This document shows, in pieces, positions 42,990 through 55,265 of a stretch of DNA of 64,000 nt. Below the pieces are notes generated by a model, which was given only the letters and a program-made list of their open reading frames with translations, did not search any database and was not told where the DNA came from. This DNA is from Tragulus kanchil. Its lineage: Eukaryota > Chordata > Mammalia > Artiodactyla > Tragulidae. The translations under genes were made by a program, and so were the position numbers. The DNA is taken from contig JAIOJX010000032.1 in the NCBI GenBank assembly GCA_022376925.1, forward strand, positions 296,598,897 through 296,662,896, in the 5' to 3' direction. Within the stretch, counting starts at the first letter, position 1. Each line of letters opens with the position of its first letter.

Positions 42990-45187
42990 AGCTCAACATT
43001 CTCAGAAGTGTAGTAGCAATTTAGGAGAGTGTCCTAGGGTAGCACTCGTGGTAAAGAACCTGCCTGCCAAGACAGGAGACATAAGAGATGCGGGTTCCAT
43101 CCTCAGGTCAGGAAGATCCCCTGGAGGAGGGCACAACAACCCACTCCAGTATTCTTGCCTGGAGAATCCCATAGACAGAGGAGCCTGGCGGACTGCAGTC
43201 CTGTGGGTTGCGAAGAGTTGGACACTAGTGAAGCAACGTAGCACGCACGCAGGGTTTGCAGGAAAAACTCAAACAAGTCTTCATGGAGAGATAGATGGGG
43301 CCAGAACCTGACCTTTGTGCATTATTTTTCAGGGAATAACTACAAGGTGCACCTCCTCCAATCTCCCTTATGACCAAGGAGTGCAGAGTTGCATGGTTTT
43401 ATTCCCATCACCGTTAGGACCACTAAGTTAACTGGCCTTATTTACATAAATATAAGACTAAAAATAAGCTAAAAGAGACATGGGCCACTTACCATAAACA
43501 GGAAACTGCTAGCTTCACTAAACAGTTAAAAACACATAAATTAAAAAAAAAAAAAAAAAAGCCACAATGATGACATGTATGGCTAGGAGAGGGGGATTGG
43601 TTAGAGTCCAGAAAATAATTTGATATTGTAAGTCAAGAGAAGTTGAAAAGTTTATGTTTTCTGATTAGTAACTTTAGTTCTAGAAATCTATGGGAGGGGG
43701 AATCATCAGTGTGGACAAAGATGTGAGTTAAGGATGTTTATCAGAATGTTTATTTATGTTGGCAAAAGAAAGAAAAAAAAGGAAAAGGAAAAGGACAGAA
43801 GGAAGAAAGGAAATAACCCAAGTATTCAACAGTGAGGAAATGTTTAAAGAAGTTATGGCATGACATGCACGTTTGATGTTATTGCATTGCTATTAAAGCC
43901 CATGTTTTTGTTTTTGTTTTGTTTTTTAAAGATTTATTTATTTATTTATTTTTGGGCGGGGATCGGGTTGGGGAGGGAGGGGAGCGGGCGGGCCACTTCT
44001 ATTGGTCTTTCATTTTTCTGTTTTCATCCGTCTTTGTTCTTTGGCTCCTGTGGGCCTCCCATCGCGGTGGCGTCTGTTGTCGCAGAGCAGCTCAACATTC
44101 TCAGAAGTGTAGTAGCAATTTAGGAGAGTGTCCTAGGGTAGCACTAGTGGTAAAGAACCTGCCTGCCAAGACAGGAGACATAAGAGATGCGGGTTCCATC
44201 CTCAGGTCAGGAAGATCCCCTGGAGGAGGGCACAACAACCCGCTCCAGTCTTCTTGGCTGGAGAACCCCCTAGACAGAGGAGCCTGGCGGACTGCAGTCC
44301 TGTGGGTTGCGAAGAGTTGGACACTAGTGAAGCAACGTAGCACGCACGCAGGGTTTGCAGGAAAAACTCAAACAAGTCTTCATGGAGAGATAGATGGGGC
44401 CAGAACCTGACCTTTGTGCATTATTTTTCAGGGAATAACTACAAGGTGCACCTCCTCCAATCTCCCTTATGACCAAGGAGTGCAGAGTTGCATGGTTTTA
44501 TTCCCATCACCGTTAGGACCACTAAGTTAACTGGCCTTATTTACATAAATATAAGACTAAAAATAAGCTAAAAGAGACATGGGCCACTTACCATAAACAG
44601 GAAACTGCTAGCTTCACTAAACAGTTAAAAACACAAAAATAAAAAAAAAAAAAAAAAAAGCCACAATGATGACATGTATGGCTAGGAGAGGGGGATTGGT
44701 TAGAGTCCAGAAAATAATTTGATATTGTAAGTCAAGAGAAGTTGAAAAGTTTATGTTTTCTGATTAGTAACTTTAGTTCTAGAAATCTATGGGAGGGGGA
44801 ATCATCAGTGTGGACAAAGATGTGAGTTAAGGATGTTTATCAGAATGTTTATTTATGTTGGCAAAAGAAAGAAAAAAAAGGAAAAGGAAAAGGACAGAAG
44901 GAAGAAAGGAAATAACCCAAGTATTCAACAGTGAGGAAATGTTTAAAGAAGTTATGGCATGACATGCACGTTTGATGTTATTGCATTGCTATTAAAGCCC
45001 ATGTTTTTGTTTTTGTTTTGTTTTTTAAAGATTTATTTATTTATTTATTTTTGGGCGGGGATCGGGTTGGGGAGGGAGGGGAGCGGGCGGGCCACTTCTA
45101 TTGGTCTTTCATTTTTCTGTTTTCATCCGTCTTTGTTCTTTGGCTCCTGTGGGCCTCCCATTGCGGTGGCGTCTGTCGTTGCAGAGC
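42990..45187. repeat. Direct duplication D12 (copies 42990-44088 and 44089-45187)
   Basis: The offset is 1099. The copies abut at 44088/44089, in the middle of a SINE-N. The truncated SINE-N in copy 1 ends at '...tgtcgcagagca', while the same element in copy 2 runs on to its true end. Small substitutions occur near 44245-44275. Confidence 0.95.
43031..43250 (+). mobile_element. Bov-tA-like SINE
   Basis: 'tcctagggtagcactcgtgg', 'gatgcgggttccatcctcag', 'cccactccagtattcttgcc' and 'gcgaagagttggacac'. The duplicate is at 44130-44349. Confidence 0.85.
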
Positions 45188-45348
45188 ACCGGCTCTGGGC
45201 GCATGCGCCCCAGAGCTCCAGCTCGGTGATGGGACACATCGGTCCAGCCGCTCCGCAGCACGTGAGATCTTCCCAGGCCAGGGATGGAACCGGCGCCTCC
45301 TGCACTGCAAGGCGGTGTCCTTACCCACTGGACCACCAGGGGAAGCCC
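45010..45348 (-). mobile_element. SINE-N with perfect 16-base target-site duplication, inside an old L1
   Basis: aaagcccatgtttttg occurs at 44994-45009 and 45349-45364. On the minus strand the head gggcttcccctggtggtcca, the hairpin (gcgcatgcgc at 45199-45208) and the C-rich plus (aaat)n tail are intact. The truncated duplicate is at 43911-44088. Confidence 0.95.
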
Positions 45349-45534
45349 AAAGCCCATGTTTTTGAAGAATATTTAATGACCTGAAAAATGTTTCTGATCT
45401 AATGAATGAGATACAAAATTGCATATGCAATTGCATTTTTGTCCAGTTTTGTATATACATACATATTGAATATTTATCCCGAAAAGTACATATAAAAACC
45501 TTGGAAGCAAATATGGACAAGTTTAAAAGTTATT

Positions 45535-45645
45535 TGTGGCAGTCTAGTGGTTAAAACTTCCATTGCAGGGGCATGGGTTCGATCCCTGGTTGAGGAACTA
45601 AGATCCTGCTTGCCATACAATGTGACCAAAAAATTTTAAATAAGT
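45535..45645 (+). mobile_element. CHR-2-like SINE fragment
   Basis: 'gcagtctagtggttaaaact', 'catgggttcgatccctggtt' and 'gaggaactaagatcctgc'. The 5' head is lost. The duplicate is at 46644-46754. Confidence 0.8.
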
Positions 45646-45779
45646 AAAAGTTTGTAAGAAGTTATTTGTGTTTGTTGGAATATTAGATGATTTTTATTTT
45701 CTTCTTTGTTTCAGTGTATTTGCCAAATTTCTATAATGATTCTATTATTTTAAACAATAACCTATATATTTAGAGAACT

Positions 45780-46466
45780 AGACCTGGGTTTCTCATTCAC
45801 TCTACAGTCAAATAGTGAAAAGACCCAGCTCAGGCTTTCATGGACCTTCTAGTTTGCAGTAGAAATGGCCAAGCAAACAGGAAGTTACGCTACAGAATGT
45901 AATTATTTCTCCTCCCCTGGAAATGTTTGAAGACCTAGGAGGAAAGAGGAACCAAGCATTTTGGTTGCTGATGATTTGGACTCTGGGTTGAATAGACTCT
46001 CTATTGTGAAAGTGTATTGTGCAAAAAGAGAATGGGGCTTTTTGTGAAGGGAGATAAAGGAGGGTGTGGGGTGGGAACTGGGAGGTTGGGGAGGAGGAGG
46101 CAGGCCTGGAAGTGGGGGTAGGGGGCTTTGGGCAGAGCTATCCTGCAGGTCCCCCCAAGTCGTCCTCCCCAGCCTTTACCTGGGTCGCAGGGTCCAGGGC
46201 CACCTGGCTTTGCATTCTCAACAGGAGCTCAGGAAACATTCAGTCAGCGTTTACTGTCCGTAAGAACAGATGAATGAATGAGCATGTACCATCAGGGATC
46301 ACTCATGAATTTCCTTTAAGGCATTAATTAAACGTGTTGTCTGAAGAAGAAAGACACCATTGTGAAACCCCAGTGATGAGCAAGACAGGAGGGGAGTTTA
46401 AAGTCTTCTCCACCAAGGCAGCAAGGTGTACATGTGCGTGAGCGTGTCTGCGTGTCTGCAGGCCTG
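45780..46466. other. Unique stretch, no recognised gene
   Basis: Includes a G-rich patch at 46055-46130 with overlapping 65-69 codon frames that I regard as chance. Repeated at 46889-47577 and partly a third time at 48322-48660. Confidence 0.45.
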
Positions 46467-47239
46467 ATGAGATGAATGTTTAATTTGACCTGAAAAATGT
46501 TTCTGATCTAATGAATGAGATACAAAATTGCATATGCAATTGCATTTTTGTCCAGTTTTGTATATACATACATATTGAATATTTATCCCGAAAAGTACAT
46601 ATAAAAACCTTGGAAGCAAATATGGACAAGTTTAAAAGTTATTTGTGGCAGTCTAGTGGTTAAAACTTCCATTGCAGGGGCATGGGTTCGATCCCTGGTT
46701 GAGGAACTAAGATCCTGCTTGCCATACAATGTGACCAAAAAATTTTAAATAAGTAAAAGTTTGTAAGAAGTTATTTGTGTTTGTTGGAATATTAGATGAT
46801 TTTTATTTTCTTCTTTGTTTCAGTGTATTTGCCAAATTTCTATAATGATTCTATTATTTTAAACAATAACCTATATATTTAGAGAACTAGACCTGGGTTT
46901 CTCATTCACTCTACAGTCAAATAGTGAAAAGACCCAGCTCAGGCTTTCATGGACCTTCTAGTTTGCAGTAGAAATGGCCAAGCAAACAGGAAGTTACGCT
47001 ACAGAATGTAATTATTTCTCCTCCCCTGGAAATGTTTGAAGACCTAGGAGGAAAGAGGAACCAAGCATTTTGGTTGCTGATGATTTGGACTCTGGGTTGA
47101 ATAGACTCTCTATTGTGAAAGTGTATTGTGCAAAAAGAGAATGGGGCTTTTTGTGAAGGGAGATAAAGGAGGGTGTGGGGTGGGAACTGGGAGGTTGGGG
47201 AGGAGGAGGCAGGCCTGGAAGTGGGGGTAGGGGGCTTTG

Positions 47240-49406
47240 GGCAGAGCTATCCTGCAGGTCCCCCCAAGTCGTCCTCCCCAGCCTTTACCTGGGTCGCAGG
47301 GTCCAGGGCCACCTGGCTTTGCATTCTCAACAGGAGCTCAGGAAACATTCAGTCAGCGTTTACTGTCCGTAAGAACAGATGAATGAATGAGCATGTACCA
47401 TCAGGGATCACTCATGAATTTCCTTTAAGGCATTAATTAAACGTGTTGTCTGAAGAAGAAAGACACCATTGTGAAACCCCAGTGATGAGCAAGACAGGAG
47501 GGGAGTTTAAAGTCTTCTCCACCAAGGCAGCAAGGTGTACATGTGCGTGAGCGTGTCTGCGTGTGTCTGCAGGCCTGCTTTAGCCTCAGGAGGGACCTGG
47601 GCTCAAACCTGAATGTGACGTTGGGTGGAGTCTGAGGAGCTCTTGGCTATGGCGACTTGCAGGCTGTCTGACCTTGCTGTTGTTCAGTCGCTGAGTCATG
47701 TCTGACTCTTTGTGACCCCATGGACTGCAGCATGCCAGGCTTCCCTGTCTGAACTAGGGCAGACTCAGTTTTTGAATGCTTCACTGGTATGTCTAGAAAT
47801 GGGGCTTGGAGACCAAATAAGATAGCCCAGGTAGGATAATGATGTGTAGACAGCAAACCCTTTGGAAAGAGAACGAGCTATTAACAATATTATTGCTTGT
47901 AAATCCCAGGACGTCACCTGCTTGGCAGGGGTCGGGGAGAGGTGCCATAGGGTGCTGGTTTTTCCTGGATTCATTCTTCATACAGGAACTCTCTTTTAGT
48001 CCTTTGCCTGTATTCTTCACTTCATCAACAAATATTTATTGAGAGTCACAATGTTCTGGCTACCCTTACAGGTCTTCCAGGTAACCAAGGGTGGCAAAAG
48101 TGACTATTGATGACTTCTGCAGGAATAGAAGAGGGATGCCTAACTCTTCTCTTTGAGAAACCTTAGAAAAAGATGATATTTAAACTGAGTCTTGAAAGGA
48201 ACGGGAAGCTGCTCAGCTTAGCAATACAGGAATAGACTCTAGGAAGTTACTTAACCTCTCTGGGCTTCATTTCCTGCTCTGAACACTCCTGCTTCACCTG
48301 GGAACGAGACACTACATTCGAGGGCAGAGCGCTGCTGCCGGTCCCCCCAAGTCGTCCTCCCCAGCCTTTCCCTGGGGCGCAGGGTCCAGGGCCACCTGGC
48401 TTTGCATTCTCAACAGGAGCTCAGGAAACATTCAGTCAGCGTTTACTGTCCGTAAGAACAGATGAATGAATGAGCATGTACCATCAGGGATCACTCATGA
48501 ATTTCCTTTAAGGCATTAATTAAACGTGTTGTCTGAAGAAGAAAGACACCATTGTGAAACCCCAGTGATGAGCAAGACAGGAGGGGAGTTTAAAGTCTTC
48601 TCCACCAAGGCAGCAAGGTGTACATGTGCGTGAGCGTGTCTGCGTGTGTCTGCAGGCCTGCTTTAGCCTCAGGAGGGACCTGGGCTCAAACCTGAATGTG
48701 ACGTTGGGTGGAGTCTGAGGAGCTCTTGGCTATGGCGACTTGCAGGCTGTCTGACCTTGCTGTTGTTCAGTCGCTGAGTCATGTCTGACTCTTTGTGACC
48801 CCATGGACTGCAGCATGCCAGGCTTCCCTGTCTGAACTAGGGCAGACTCAGTTTTTGAATGCTTCACTGGTATGTCTAGAAATGGGGCTTGGAGACCAAA
48901 TAAGATAGCCCAGGTAGGATAATGATGTGTAGACAGCAAACCCTTTGGAAAGAGAACGAGCTATTAACAATATTATTGCTTGTAAATCCCAGGACGTCAC
49001 CTGCTTGGCAGGGGTCGGGGAGAGGTGCCATAGGGTGCTGGTTTTTCCTGGATTCATTCTTCATACAGGAACTCTCTTTTAGTCCTTTGCCTGTATTCTT
49101 CACTTCATCAACAAATATTTATTGAGAGTCACAATGTTCTGGCTACCCTTACAGGTCTTCCAGGTAACCAAGGGTGGCAAAAGTGACTATTGATGACTTC
49201 TGCAGGAATAGAAGAGGGATGCCTAACTCTTCTCTTTGAGAAACCTTAGAAAAAGATGATATTTAAACTGAGTCTTGAAAGGAACGTGGGAAGCTGCTCA
49301 GCTTAGCAATACAGGGAATAGACTCTAGGAAGTTACTTAACCTCTCTGGGCTTCATTTCCTGCTCTGAACACTCCTGCTTCACCTGGGAACGAGACACTA
49401 CATTCG
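47240..49406. repeat. Direct duplication D14 (copies 47240-48320 and 48322-49406)
   Basis: The offset is 1083. The first 30 bases of copy 2 differ in several places ('gcgctgctgccgg' against 'gctatcctgcagg'), then the copies are nearly identical. It contains a Bov-tA fragment (47672-47760, minus), L2-like sequence (about 48020-48215) and part of a MIR. Confidence 0.95.
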
Positions 49407-49450
49407 GAGCACCTAGCACAGTGCCTGGCCTTTAATCAGTACTGAAAAAA
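49310..49450 (+). repeat. MIR
   Basis: 'gaagttacttaacctctctg', 'ggcttcatttcctgctctga' and 'gcacctagcacagtgcctgg' fit the MIR core and tail. Confidence 0.75.
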
Positions 49451-50730
49451 GCCAGTTCTTTGTCTCCTCTGTATCAAAATCATTTCCTCTTTGAAGCTTA
49501 CTTCCTGATCACATTTTGTTCTTTTCCTCAGTTCCTGAAGATATACTGACTTTTGGCTTGGGCTGTAAGTTACTCAGCCTATTTTCCAGGATCCAAAAAA
49601 TAACTTTAAAAATGGATCACAGTTTCCTCCACAAAGAAAATCCCAATGAATTCAAAGTACAAATGTCATGCTCTCACACCCTTTGTTCACAATATGCTAA
49701 AACTAGAAATTAATGTTAGAAATGGACTATTTAAAATTCTCCCAAATAAGCTTTTGGATAAAGGAGGAAATCAGGAATTAAGTGGAACTGATGTGTGTGT
49801 GTGTGTGTGTGTAAGCTTCACTGCCTTTAGTTTTTGTGTGAATACAGTTTTCTTTGTATGTGTGTGTAATTTTTTTGAAGTATAGTTGATTTAGAGTGTC
49901 TCATTATTTTCAGGTGTACAGCATGGTAATTCAGTTATATAGACTAGGAGTTGTGTTAATTTACAAAAAAATAAAGAAAAAAAAACCACACCTAGGAAAA
50001 GCCAACAGCATGTATACAAAGCTTCACTCAAAATTTTATTTAGTTTTTTAAGTGATTTTACTATTAATCTCAGAAAAATTTAAACAAACAAATTATTAAA
50101 TAATTTAGAAATGTGCAAAAACAAAGCCCAAATAAAAATGAGGAAGGATGAGATCAGGAAAAGGAGCAGAAAAAAATAAATTAGAAAAAAAGTTGAATTA
50201 AGATGTACATTCTTGCATTGGTTCTTTTTTGTAAAAACAAAGTCTAAATGGACAAACGTAATGAAGAGAAAAAAGCAGAAAGAAACATAGCTTAAGATGA
50301 AATGCTAGAAATGAGAAAAATAGATTTAAAAAATATAAGAGTATTTAATGTGAAATTGTTGACAAATTTGAGTACTTCTGAGACAATTTTCTGGGAGGAA
50401 AAAAAAATAAAGACATTTCCGTGACAGGAGCAGCAGCAGAAAATTTAAACCGTCTCCTTCAGCTTCTGCTCAAAATCAGCGGACAGAGCGTCTTCCCCTG
50501 ACCAGCTTTCCCAAACTGCACTTTTTCTCGGCAGCGTTTCGCACCATCTGATATGACATATGCCTAATTGCTTACTTGTTTCTCTTCTTCTCTCCCCACT
50601 AGAATACCAGCTTCCTGAGAAGAGAGAACTTTTGTGTTTTTAATTAAACTTTTTATTTCAAGATAATTGTGTGTTTGTGTGTGTGTTTTAAATAAGCAAT
50701 ATTTTAAGATGACGGTACGGAAATTCTTTG
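49451..50730. other. AT-rich stretch with no recognised gene
   Basis: A (TG)n run lies at 49792-49812 and a second TG-rich patch at 49856-49868. A short reversed ruminant L1 3' fragment ('tgaagtatagttgatttaga', 'ttcaggtgtacagcatgg') spans 49876-49945. The rest is A-rich and unassigned. Confidence 0.5.
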
Positions 50731-50734
50731 GGAA

Positions 50735-50835
50735 TTCTCTGGCAGGCCAGTGATTAGGACTCTGCATTTCCGTTGCCATGACTGAAGTTCAATTCCTGGT
50801 GGGGGAACGAAGATCTCACGAGTGGAGAGGAACTG
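50735..50835 (+). mobile_element. CHR-2-like SINE fragment
   Basis: 'gggaattctctggcaggcca', 'gactctgcatttccgttgcc' and 'gttcaattcctggtggggga'. An (aaaag)n run follows at 50839-50862. Confidence 0.75.
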
Positions 50836-50864
50836 TCAAAAAGAAAAGAAAAGAAAAGAAAACT

Positions 50865-51850
50865 ATTTTACTTGCTGTATCCCTATGCACAAACCTGGAC
50901 CTGAAGCATGGCAGGCACTTGAAATAAATTCTAGTTTAATGAATAAACAAACTGAGTAAGAATTTAAGACAAATATCAAGAATGTTGTTCCCCAGGTTGT
51001 GAGTTCAGATAGTTTTACTGGGGAAGAGGGTGTACCGTCCAAAGTTCTGTAGCATGGGTTATGTAAAATAATCCAGAACATAGCATTTTCTGTATGAAGA
51101 AAACTATAATTTGTTTTTCTAAAGCTTAAAGAAAAGACGACTATGGAGAGAGATACTTTCTGTCCGGTGCTAAGGCTAAATGACGTAAAGATGGAAAGGT
51201 CAATTTAATTTATAGGCTTAATGAAAATCCATTTTTTTTGATTTTTTTTCCAAACTTTTCAAAAAAAAGATTATAAAATTCATTTAGCAGAATAAATAGG
51301 TAGAATTTCAAAGAAAGCTTTGCAAATGTAAGTGAGGATGGAGGGAATAGACCATCTAGCCACAAAAATATATGAGGGATTGTGATATTTAAACTTGTGT
51401 GGTATGAGGACAAAAATTTATAGCTGTGTTTAGTAGTTCAGAATAGGGTGCTTAGAATGAGAGAATGATACAGCTTATTTAGTGTGTAATGAAGTATCAT
51501 CGTCAGGAAAAGAAAGGGTTATTTAAAAAAATTGTTTGGGCCTAACTGCTTGGCAATTTAAGGAAAAAATGTATCCTTATCTCATATAACACCACAAAAG
51601 ATTTTATTTGAACATAATAATAGCAATAATAATAATAAAGATCAAATGTAAAAATGTTGTAAGGAAAAGAAAATAGACACTTTCAGACACCCAGAGAAGA
51701 AATGACTTCCTAAGCTTAGAACCAATGGGAGAAATCAAGGAAAAAGAACATTTTTCATTGTCTAAGAAAGTCAAACCTTTCTTAAACTTCTGTTTAAGAA
51801 AACAAAAATGATCTCTAAGATATATGTTGGGGTTTTCTTTGCTTGTTTTG
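50865..51850. other. AT-rich intergenic or intronic DNA, no recognised gene
   Basis: Short (taa)n at 51617-51639. No framed open frame, tRNA or recognisable repeat. Confidence 0.5.
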
Positions 51851-51857
51851 CTTTTTA

Positions 51858-52080
51858 AAAATACTTATGTATTTGACTGTGTCAGTCTTAGGTGAGGCAT
51901 GCAGGATCTTCGTGGTGCTCTGGAAGATCTTTCCTGGTGGTGCACAGACTCTAGCTGTGGTGTGCAGGCCTTGTTGTTCTCAGGCCTGTGGGATCTTAGT
52001 TCCCAGGCCAGGGATTGAACCCGTGTCCTCTGCATTGGCAGGCGGATTCTTAACCACTGGACCACCAGGGAGGTCCCCCA
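51858..52080 (-). mobile_element. CHR-2-like SINE, reverse
   Basis: 'gcctgtgggatcttagttcc', 'caggccagggattgaacccg' and 'ccactggaccaccagggagg' read from tail to head. Confidence 0.87.
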
Positions 52081-52407
52081 CTTCTCTAAGTGAAAGGCCA
52101 GAACAGAGCTCCTCTCCAAAGGGTGTGGGGAGGGTTTAATGAGAAAGTGAAGCATCAGCATGGAACTGATCAGGGTAAAGAGCTAGCGAATGGTAGGCAG
52201 CCCATTGTCTGCTAAAGGCCAGGCCTCTTACAGCACCGCAGAGGTCATGGATTTGAACTCGTATGTCTCATGGCTGCTGGCCACCTCTACTTGCTTACTC
52301 TCTTTACATATCACTTGTCCTAAACAGAGAAGTCTCCATGCCAAACCTGTGCCCTCACTGGGCTCCTGTTAATGGCACTATATCCAGGGCCAACCACAAA
52401 CCTGGGA

Positions 52408-52628
52408 TGTGTGCTAAGTTGCTTCCATCGTGTCCGACCCTTTTGCGACCCTGTGGACGGCAGCCCGCCACGCTCCTCTGTCCATGGGATTCTCCAGGCA
52501 AGAAGACTGGAATGGGTTGCCATTTCCTTCTCCAGGAGCTCTCCCTGATCCAGGGATAAAACCTGCATCTCTTATGTCTCCTGCATGGGCAGGCAGACAC
52601 TTTACCACTAGTGCCCTCTGGAAAGCCC
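52408..52628 (-). mobile_element. Bov-tA-like SINE
   Basis: 'tcgtgtccgacccttttgcg', 'gtccatgggattctccaggc', 'ggaatgggttgccatttcct' and 'gggcaggcagacactttacc'. Confidence 0.9.
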
Positions 52629-52767
52629 AGAAACCTGTCACTCCTCTTTAGCCCTCAGTTGCCATTGAGGGCATGGAAATACCTTTCAGGTTTTCCTCAC
52701 CCTACTTGCAAAGATCTGATCTGGCTGCTAGTATTTCCCTCCCCATAACAGTCTTCTTCTTTCTGAT

Positions 52768-52880
52768 ACATGTATTTATTTATTTGACTGCACAGGTCAT
52801 CATTATGGCACACGGGATCTTTTAGTTGCGGCATATGGGATCCTTAGATTGGCATGTGAACTCCCTTAGTTGTAGCGGCC
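52768..52880 (-). mobile_element. CHR-2-like SINE fragment
   Basis: 'tgtatttatttatttgactg', 'cacacgggatcttttagttg' and 'ggcatatgggatccttag'. The head is missing. Confidence 0.65.
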
Positions 52881-53379
52881 TTCTAACTACTCTCTCTACA
52901 TCTACCCTGGACTCCTCAGAGTTATTCTTAAAAAAAAAAAGTCCTCTTAATGGCTGACAACCTTTTAAAGGCTTCCCACTGGCCTTAGGATAAATCAAAA
53001 TAAATAGTAAAAATTGTTGAACAACCACAATCTTCCCTTAGTATCTGTGAGAGGTTGTTTTTGAGGGTGTTCCAGTCTCTTGTATAAAACAGCACAGTCT
53101 GCATATAACCTACGTACACTCACCTGTGTCCTTTAAGTCATCTCTAGATTACTTGTAATATCTAATAAAATGTGAATACTATGCAAATAGTTATCGATAT
53201 AATGGAAAAGTTATGTAAATAGTCACTGGCTTGACAAATTCAAGTTTTCTTTTTTGAAAATTTCTGGAGGGTTTTTTTTTTTTTTTTCCAAATATTTTCA
53301 ATCCAAGATTGATTGAATCCAGGAAAGCAGAACCTGGAGATTCGGAAGGCCAACTGTATTGTATGCCCGGCGTTGTGTT

Positions 53380-53625
53380 AAGTGCCTTGCCTGCTTTATC
53401 TCTTTCAACTCTGGAAACCCTATTAAGTAGGATGCCATCACTTCCAGCATGCTGGGTCACCTTCAACAAGTTAATTTAGGGACTCAGTTTCATTATCTGC
53501 TAAGTGATGATAACCACTTATCTCTTAGGGATATTGTGAGGATTAAATTAGTTATATCATGTAAAGTGCTTGGAAACATGCCTAGCTTGTAGTAAGTGTT
53601 TATTAAATTTAGCTAGGTGTTGGAG
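53380..53625 (+). repeat. MIR
   Basis: 'actcagtttcattatctgct', 'gggatattgtgaggattaaa', 'catgtaaagtgcttggaaac' and 'tagtaagtgtttattaaatt' match MIR. Confidence 0.75.
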
Positions 53626-53681
53626 AGCATGCCCCATTTGCAGCTATGAAAACAGAAGCAGAGAGGTTAAGAAACTCACCC

Positions 53682-53860
53682 AGGTGGTCCAGTGGCTAAA
53701 ACTCTACACTCCCAAGTGAAGAGGGCCCAAGTTTCACCCCTGGTCAGGTAACTAGATCCTGCACGCTGTAACTAAAGATCTCCCATGCCCCAACAAAGAC
53801 TGAAGATCCCAAACGCCTTGACTAAGACTCGGTACAGCCAGGGAAACAAGTATTATAAAG
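53682..53860 (+). mobile_element. CHR-2-like SINE
   Basis: 'ggtggtccagtggctaaaac', 'cacccctggtcaggtaacta' and a 'gccagggaaacaag' tail. Confidence 0.8.
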
Positions 53861-54138
53861 AAGAAAAAAAATTCACCCAAGATCCCATAGAGGGTAAACG
53901 ACCCCATCAGGAGTCACTGAGCTGAGTCTTCAAGGAGATCCCCCAGACCCCTTCCTGTTATTTACCAGCCTATTTCAAAGTCCCCTCGCCTGCTGTACTC
54001 ATTGCAGCCCCTAAATGCACCTCGGTTCCCCAACCCCTGTCCTTCACATACTGTCCCAGTTTTTACGAGCTTTTGTCTCCTCCAGGAACCCCTCCCCAGA
54101 CACCCAGACCAGGTTAAGTGCTTGGTATTGTTCCAGGT

Positions 54139-54240
54139 GTGCGTGCGCAGTTGCTCAGTCATGTCGACTCTTTGAAACTGCATAGACTGCAGCTCGCTAG
54201 GCTCTCCTGCCCATGGAGTTTCCCTGGCAAGAATACCCCA
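54139..54240 (-). mobile_element. Bov-tA-like SINE fragment
   Basis: 'gttgctcagtcatgtcgact' to 'gcccatggagtttccctggc'. Only the 3' half of the element is present. Confidence 0.8.
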
Positions 54241-54361
54241 AGCCGCTGCCCCTCCCAAGTGTACTGTGGCTATGGTGGGGACTGGCAGAGCACAGAGGCA
54301 GACCTCCGCCACCCTCCAGGGAAGGGGTACTCTGGTCCAGCAGTGTTTCTTTTCTTCTGCT

Positions 54362-54562
54362 GGGCTTCCCAGGTGGTTCAGTGGTAGAAGGATCCACTGG
54401 CTGATGCAGATGTGAGTTTGATCCCTGGGTCAGGAAGATCCCCTGGAGAAGGAAATGGCAACCCTCTCCAGTATTCTTGCTGGGAAATACCACGGACAGA
54501 GGAGCCTGGGGGGGCTACAGTATGTGGAGTTGCAGAGTTGGACATGACGGAGCATGTACATA
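54362..54562 (+). mobile_element. Bov-tA-like SINE
   Basis: 'gggcttcccaggtggttcag', 'gtttgatccctgggtcagga', 'gagaaggaaatggcaaccct' and 'gcagagttggacatgacgga'. Confidence 0.9.
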
Positions 54563-54787
54563 GTTTTACAGGAAGGGCAGTGGGGCCCAAGAGGATGGTC
54601 ATGTTTCAGTCCCTGGAATGGCCGCCAAGTGTGTGTGCTTGGTGTCCCAGAGGAAAAAACTCAAGAATGAGCCACGGTAGAGTCAAAGGTTTATTCAGGG
54701 AGGAAATACACTCCATGGACAGAGTGTGGGCCATCTTGGAAGACAAGAGAGGCAAGAGGTCCCAGGGTATGGGGTTGTCAGTGTTCA

Positions 54788-54990
54788 TGTGTGCTAAGTC
54801 GCTCCAGTTGTGTCCAACTCTTTGAGATCCCATGGACGGTAGCCTGCCAGGCTTCTCCGTCCATGGGATTCTCCAGGCATGAATACTGGGGTGGGTTGCC
54901 ATTTCTTTCCCTGACCCAGGGATCAATCCCTTGTCTCTTGTGTCTTCTTCACTGGCAGGTGGATTCATTGGTTGGTGTTTGTAGGGGTGG
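54788..54990 (-). mobile_element. Bov-tA-like SINE
   Basis: 'gtgctaagtcgctccagttg', 'gtagcctgccaggcttctcc' and 'gacccagggatcaatccctt'. Confidence 0.88.
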
Positions 54991-55019
54991 GTTATTTCAT
55001 AGGCTAATGAGCAGGAGTT

Positions 55020-55265
55020 AAAGCTCCAATACTTTGGCCACCTGATGCAAAGAGCCAATTCATTGGAAAAGATCCCGATGCTGGGAAAGACTGAAGGCAA
55101 AAGGAGAAAGGGGGTGACAGAGGATGAGATGGTTAGATAACATCACCAATTCAGTGGACTTGAATTTGAGCAAACTCTGGGAGAGAGTGGAGAAGAGAGG
55201 AACCTGGTGTGCTGCCATCCACAGGGTTGCAAAGAGTCAGACACAACTTTGTGACTGAACAACAG
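55020..55265 (+). mobile_element. BovB 3' end, truncated
   Basis: 'aagctccaatactttggcca', 'ggaaaagatcccgatgctgg', 'gaggatgagatggttagata' and 'acaactttgtgactgaacaa'. Its last 60 bases recur at 56344-56404 through duplication D15. Confidence 0.88.

Larger units (their letters stand above)
43600..45770 (+). mobile_element. Old L1 (L1M-type) 3' region, broken by SINEs and by duplication
   Basis: The pieces are in L1 order: 'atttatgttggcaaaagaaa', 'aacagtgaggaaatgttt', 'agttatggcatgacatgc' (43740-43905, repeated at 44840-45005). After the SINE-N come 'agaatatttaatgacctgaa' and 'atgtttctgatctaatgaat' (45365-45415), then, after a second SINE, 'ttcagtgtatttgccaaatt' (45710-45730). Nothing codes. Confidence 0.6.
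45377..47577. repeat. Direct duplication D13 (copies 45377-46466 and 46486-47577)
   Basis: The offset is 1109. The seam of about 19 bases (46467-46485) reads 'atgagatgaatgtttaatt'. Copy 1 lacks one 'gtgt' unit near its end. It overlaps D14, so 46133-46466 is present three times. Confidence 0.95.
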
